The translations under genes and the position numbers were made by a program. Source: Vitis vinifera (Eukaryota > Streptophyta > Magnoliopsida > Vitales > Vitaceae). Taken from it: DNA of 64,000 nt. Below are positions 58,805 to 64,000 of this stretch, in pieces. Under the pieces are notes generated by a model. The model had not been told where the DNA came from and made no database searches. It worked only from the letters and a program-made list of their open reading frames with translations. Every line of letters starts with the position of its first letter. Position 1 is the stretch's first letter. Where the stretch lies: positions 17,245,501 to 17,309,500 of the forward strand of contig NC_081812.1 in NCBI RefSeq assembly GCF_030704535.1. Reading direction: 5' to 3'.

Positions 58805-60214
58805 ATGGTTAGACCTTGCAGGATGGGAAAGGAAACAGAATCCCAGATCAACCTTGTCGAGTTGAAAGGAAAAATGAGGCAAGAGTCACCCCCAACCCCC
58901 AGTGAAACTCCGACTTCGGACTGGATGCATCCTATCAAAGTGAAGCTTGGTATACTGCGTGAAAGATCAATGAATTTGAGTATTTACAAAGTTCCAAATA
59001 AACTTCGCCATGTCAATGAAGAAGCTTATAGCCCTCGTATAGTCTCAATTGGACCTTTTCACCAAGGCAAGCGTGATCTGCTAGCTATGGAAGAGCACAA
59101 ATGGCGCTACATGCTATCCCTTGTTCATCGAACACCGAACCCAGAAAAGAGCTTGGATGAGTGTGGAAAATCCATTATAGAGTTGGAAGAGAAGGCTCGA
59201 GGATGCTACGCAGAAAACATCAAATTTAACAAAAAGGAGCTAGCGGAGATGCTGCTTGTTGATGGTTGCTTCATACTTGAACTTTTTCTCAGGCGCTCGC
59301 TTCGGGATTTTGTGGACAAGAGCGATCCCATATTCAATAATGCTTGGATGGTCCCAACTCTCCAGCATGATTTAGCTCTGCTGGAGAACCAAATTCCCTT
59401 CTTTGTTCTCCAGAATTTGTATGAATTCATTTTGCCATTTGCACCTAAAACTCTCCCTCGTTTATTCACAGCCCTTGCCCTCTCTTTCTTTCACGCAGAC
59501 TTGAGTTTGAACCAAGTGACAAGCAGGGGGGAAAGCATTCAAAGTAGCAGGCATTTACTCGATCTGTTACACAATTTTTACCTCCCCACTTCTCCTGTGA
59601 ACGACCCAAAATGCAAGGAAAATTGGGGATTCAGACATTGCGCAACCAAACTTTTAGAGGCTGGGATTCAGTTTGAAAAGAGTTCAACTGTGGAGGACCG
59701 TTTGTTGGACGTAAAGTTCAGTAATGGAGTAATTAATATCCCACCGTTGTCTGTTGGTACAACAACAGAGTCACTCCTCAGAAACCTCATTGCCTTGGAG
59801 CAATGCAGTTTCGGCAGCTCTCATCACATTACATCCTATGCCATCCTCATAAATGGTCTTATCCATTCCTCAGCGGACATTGAATTACTGCAAAGGAAAG
59901 GGATCATAATTAACAATTTGGGCAGGGGCGAAGAAGTTTTGCCTCTCATCAACAGTATCTGCAAGGAAGTTGTTCTCAAAGACTTCTATTTCAGTAAGTT
60001 GTGTGAAGAGGTGAATGCATACCATAAATCCTGGTGGCAATGGCGGAGACATAAAGCATCCTGGAAAGCACGGTGGCACAGATATGTAGGGGCCCTAAGG
60101 CGTGATTATTTCTCGAATCCATGGAGAATCATATCATTTGTAGCTGCAGTTCTGCTTCTACTCCTCACAGGATTACAGACCTTTTACACTGTCCGTGCAT
60201 ATTATCCTCGTTGA
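58805..60214 (+). CDS. DUF247 (UPF0481) membrane-anchored plant protein
   Basis: Intronless frame, 469 codons before the stop, a normal length for the family. Diagnostic DUF247 text is complete: IYKVPNKLRHVNEEAYSP (residues 60-77), VSIGPFHQGK (80-89), LLAMEEHKWRYM, CYAENI, EMLLVDGCFILELFL, the LLENQIPFFVL motif in the middle, and GVINIPPL then LIALEQC in the C-terminal half. One hydrophobic helix at about residues 442-463 (IISFVAAVLLLLLTGLQTFY) leaves a short tail, the usual C-terminal membrane anchor. The molecular function of the family is unknown; in grasses some members act in self-incompatibility. ATG 58805 is the first in frame; a second ATG six codons on (58823, MGKETESQ) is also possible. 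No damage seen. Confidence 0.93.
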   Translation: MVRPCRMGKETESQINLVELKGKMRQESPPTPSETPTSDWMHPIKVKLGILRERSMNLSIYKVPNKLRHVNEEAYSPRIVSIGPFHQGKRDLLAMEEHKWRYMLSLVHRTPNPEKSLDECGKSIIELEEKARGCYAENIKFNKKELAEMLLVDGCFILELFLRRSLRDFVDKSDPIFNNAWMVPTLQHDLALLENQIPFFVLQNLYEFILPFAPKTLPRLFTALALSFFHADLSLNQVTSRGESIQSSRHLLDLLHNFYLPTSPVNDPKCKENWGFRHCATKLLEAGIQFEKSSTVEDRLLDVKFSNGVINIPPLSVGTTTESLLRNLIALEQCSFGSSHHITSYAILINGLIHSSADIELLQRKGIIINNLGRGEEVLPLINSICKEVVLKDFYFSKLCEEVNAYHKSWWQWRRHKASWKARWHRYVGALRRDYFSNPWRIISFVAAVLLLLLTGLQTFYTVRAYYPR

Positions 60215-63200
60215 TCTTGTGTAGTTCGTCAATTTGTTGTCCGGTCTCTATGCATAAATACAATTGAGATAAGAAACTTTACTCTGTGTAAGGAATATCT
60301 ATCTTATAGAGCTACAACTGAGCAGGGTTTCCATTGATGAATCTCTTAAGAGCTCAGAATCATTGTCGCATTTCAATATCCAAAAAGACAGATTTGAAAA
60401 CTCCAAAAACTGGAGAGAGACATTCCTGATGATTTGGATTTTCTTATGTTGAAGATGGTAGAATTTTCAGTAACCGTGGAACATGTTTAACCGATTTCGC
60501 TGGGACAAGTTTCGAGGCTGTTGTTTGCAAGTTATAATGCAACTAAAGCAGTTTCTTAAAGATGTGTTACCGAGCTTTATATTGTGTAACTTTGATAGAA
60601 AAATTTTGAAAACTGAGAGAAGCCCTTCAATTTGCATTTTAACATGTAATTTTCACTATATGCTATTTTATGAAGTCTTGAAAGTGCCTACCATTTTCTG
60701 TTAATGAAAATGAAGATATTTGTTTCTCAAGTATTAGAGATTTTTTTTTTTTTTTGTTGATATAATTGAAAAGGAATATTGATAAATAAATAAAAAATAG
60801 TTTATATGAGTAACAAAGTAAGAGGAATGAATAATGAATTGTTGATATAAAGAACAAACAAACTAGCATTTCTTCAACTTCGTTTTTGTATGGATGCTTC
60901 TCCAAGAATTCCCTTCTTCAAAGTGTCTTGAAAAGCTATTCCTTTCATATTCGATCGTATTTCAGAACATGGATAGTAAGAAAAATTATATATTTATTAG
61001 TTCAAGAAAATTGTTAGTTATTGAATATAAAGATAAAATGAATATATAAAGGTGCACGAAGTTTTAATGCGGTTTGACCAACTATGTCTATATGCATGGA
61101 TAGGAAAAAATCATTCCACTATATCATAAGGGATATTACAAATGATAAAACTAGATATAACTATTAGGTTCTCAAAAAATCACTTCATATTCTTTCTCAC
61201 ATTTCTATTCACTTTGTATAGTTTTTACCCCTTCTACATCACATAACCTTTTCCTTTTATAACTTAAAATATTTATAATAACTCTCATAACCTAATATTT
61301 CAATAATATATCAATTTAGAAAATATTATATATAATATCCTTTAAGTAAAAAGAATTTATATTAATTAGAAATTTGAGATACTTTTTAATATAATATTTA
61401 TATCTTTATTGTATTTTTTATGACATATTTGTGAAATTAGCTGTTATAAAATAAGTTAGATATAGATTTTTGATATTTAGGAAATGGTAAGTTGGAAGTT
61501 GCCTTTCGTGTCTTTGGTTTTATAAATTTGAAAATAAACTTTGAATGGTCCAATATTTTAAAAAAGGGTAGCATTTTAACTTATCCCATTTTTTTCAAAT
61601 ATCATATTTCATAAAATTCTGGCTATGAGACGCAACTCGCACAAAGTCTTATTTGTAATTTTAATAGTGGTTTATTTTCTAATTCCCAAATACTTATTTC
61701 TCGGATATTGTAACATGATTAGGAATTAATAGTTAACATTTAATATATTAAAATAATATAATCAAATAAATAAAACATATAACTCCATCAAAAGAATATC
61801 TTAATATCTCCTTGTCACGTTTTGCATCAACTGATCTTTATCTACGTGATACCACTAGAAGAAATTTAGGAGTAAACGAATGGGTAAGCAATAAATTTAT
61901 TAGTGAAAGATTAAGCAATGTCATTCCAATAAAAATTAATTTGTAAAGGATTTTTCAACTTTAATTTTCTAAAGATTCAATGCCTAAAATGCTTCAAAAT
62001 TAATGCTAATTTAATACCTTTTTAGATATAGTTTTGTGTTTTCATTCTTAAAAATAAAAAATAGTAATAATTTTTATTTTAAAAAAATACTTGTAAAAAA
62101 CAATAAATCATCTTATACTTCTAAAAATCAAATTTTATTTTTCTAAAAAGAATTGAGATAGTAATTATTTTTAATATTTTAATTTTTAAATAGGTTTGAA
62201 GAATATATTATTATTTTAAGGTAAGTCTTTATTATTATTTTATTTTTAAGAATGAAAAATGACAAATATATATATATAAAAATGATACATTAATGATTAA
62301 ATTTTTTATTTAATTAATCCTCTATATATATATATATATACAAATGACATATTAATGATTAAATTTTTTTATTTAATTAATCCTCTCTCTCTCAAAAAAA
62401 AAATTATACTTAAAATAGTAGTAATTTTTTTTTTAATATCTACGTTTTAAAATTTTCTAAAAATTATTCATTTTTAATATAAACCATACCCAAATAGCAA
62501 TTTAACAACTTGATTATTCTAAAGAAAAAAAATGTGTTCCCACTTTCCCATGCACTCATCAATTATCGAAAAGATGAACAACATGAAATAAATAAATATA
62601 AATAAACAATTATTTGAATAATTCAAAAGTAGATTTGAATGCTTGAGTTAGTGAGTCTTCTTCATCCTTTCATACTTGAGTCCTTTTAAAATATAACGTC
62701 TAGTTGAGGGAGTCTTTTAAAATAAAATGTCTTCATCATTGATCATTGCAATCTTTCTTTAAATATAATGTCTTTTCATTCTCCTTACTTGTCGGCTTTG
62801 AAAACTTCATCTACACATGCATGCTTTTATACATCGTATGATTTACTTCATTAAACTATTTACTAATTTTTTTTGTTGTTTAAAAAAATCCAAACAATAA
62901 ATAAATAAATAAATAAAATCTGTCCATTCAAAATATAAGGATCTATTCAAATAAAAATGACTAAAAATAACTTTCAAAAATAATTTTTAATTACATTAGT
63001 AGCAAAACTATATTTTAGAACTTAAATATAAAAAATATTTTTTCATTTGTAAAAAAATATTTATTAGAATATTTTTTGGAATATTAGAAAAGAAACCTAT
63101 AAAAGCAAGTCAAATTTGTTCTAGAAAACCAAAATTTTAAAATATATTCTAAAAAAATATTTTAAAATAAAATTTATCATGTTTTTGAATTAGAAAATAA

Positions 63201-64000
63201 TTTTCTATTTAAATAACAGAAAACTTATTTTTAACTCATGAGTTTAATGACACATGACGCATTGTTTTTTATTTTAATACTTTTTAAGATTCTTTATTGT
63301 AGACAACCCTATTTCTCAACATCCACTAGTCCATTAAACTTGCAAAGTCATGTTTTTTTTTAAAGTCTACCTAAGACTCCATTTCATTAATGTATTCATA
63401 ATCAATTATTAAAATATCAAGATATTTCGGCGATATATTGTTGAAATATCAAGTATTGGAACACGATACATGGAAGAGAAATATCGGCACCATAATATTA
63501 TGTCAATTTATCATGAATATCACATATTTTTCAATATTTATTGGTATTTTATCAATTTGTCACTTATATATCACGATATTTTGGGTGGTGTCGGCATTGT
63601 GCCAACCACTAGGCAAGTTTGTCCCTTGATATATGAACTGCACCAAATATATATAAACTCAAATTCATCATATAAACATAATTTTAAAAAAAATGTTTTA
63701 AATAACAAATTAATTATAATTATTTTATAATTAAATGAAAATTTTTCATCTATTTGAATACCAAAAATATAAACATTATCGTGATAATTTTCTTTCATAG
63801 AGTTTTTAATATCATTAATATATTAATTAAGTATTAAAAATTATACATATATCATCATTTATTTTATATCATTTAATACAATTAAATTAAATGAATTATA
63901 ATTTTAATATTAAATATATTTTAAAATTAGACATATTATAATCAAATATCACAATATTATTATCGAAAAATATTTGATATAATTTAATAATAAATGTATA
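60215..64000. other. AT-rich spacer with repeat remnants
   Basis: No supported gene. Bases 61055-61130 (TGCACGAAGTTTTAATGCGGTTTGACCAACTATG-like) resemble the tRNA-tail/LTR-type text AACGTGGTTCGACCAA...CCTACATCCACGG seen in many plant retroelements. Bases 62278-62393 are a tandem pair. Bases 63415-63500 contain ATTTCGGCGATAT and AAATATCGGCACC, like the ends of the hAT-like element at 9876-11106, so a related copy may begin here and run past the window. Confidence 0.5.
62278..62393. repeat. ~60-bp tandem duplication with TA and TC runs
   Basis: Two adjacent units share ATTAATGATTAAATTTTTT and ATTTAATTAATCCTCT; the first continues into a (TA)n run and the second into a (TC)n run. Confidence 0.85.

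Overview
The window is eukaryotic, from a dicot plant. Genes have GT-AG introns, there is an AUX1/LAX auxin carrier with eight coding exons, a DUF247 gene and NRT1/PTR (NPF) transporters, and the long spacers are AT-rich and full of plant transposons. A woody perennial such as grapevine (Vitis) fits best, but that is an inference with no database check. No bacterial-style operon, CRISPR array or rRNA is present.

Left part (1-36572): an NPF transporter cluster that has been duplicated and invaded by transposons. Bases 1-7319 and 32029-36572 are two copies of one segment. Each copy carries the 3' end of one NPF pseudogene, a second NPF pseudogene and about 3 kb of spacer without a recognisable gene. 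Copy 1 alone carries a 2.78 kb Mutator-like element (1553-4328) with 51-bp perfect terminal inverted repeats and a 9-bp target duplication; copy 2 keeps the empty site. Between the copies are a 7.8 kb Ty1/copia retrotransposon (9084-16906) with paired LTRs, a hAT-like element nested in its leader (9876-11106), and a truncated relative of the Mutator-like element in the opposite orientation (17093-20277). The copia element splits what looks like the first exon of a LysM (LYM/CEBiP-type) gene. A decayed copia gag (23490-24080) follows, then the one apparently intact NPF gene (24300-27226, four exons, 602 codons), a 661-bp solo LTR inside a 160-bp tandem array, and a broken NPF paralogue (30896-32280).

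Middle (36573-46950): about 10 kb with no gene I can support, only microsatellites and single-copy-looking spacer.

Right part (46951-60214): an AUX1/LAX-type auxin influx carrier on + (CDS 48030-51128, 478 codons before stop) with a TATA box, a long leader, short upstream ORFs and a 5'UTR intron; an unrecognised Ser-rich nuclear-looking protein on - (two exons, 285 codons, with a decayed copia gag in its 2.7 kb intron); and an intronless DUF247 gene on + (58805-60214). The last 3.8 kb is AT-rich spacer with repeats.

The genes do not form a pathway. The NPF cluster is a typical birth-and-death transporter family, and the auxin carrier and DUF247 gene are independent loci. The most unusual structures are transposon-level: a Mutator-like family with a variable internal array of about 330-bp GTACA-rich units and a 24-bp palindrome in each terminal repeat; a tRNA-like A-box/B-box segment inside a hAT-like element; and a segmental duplication whose divergence is patchy.
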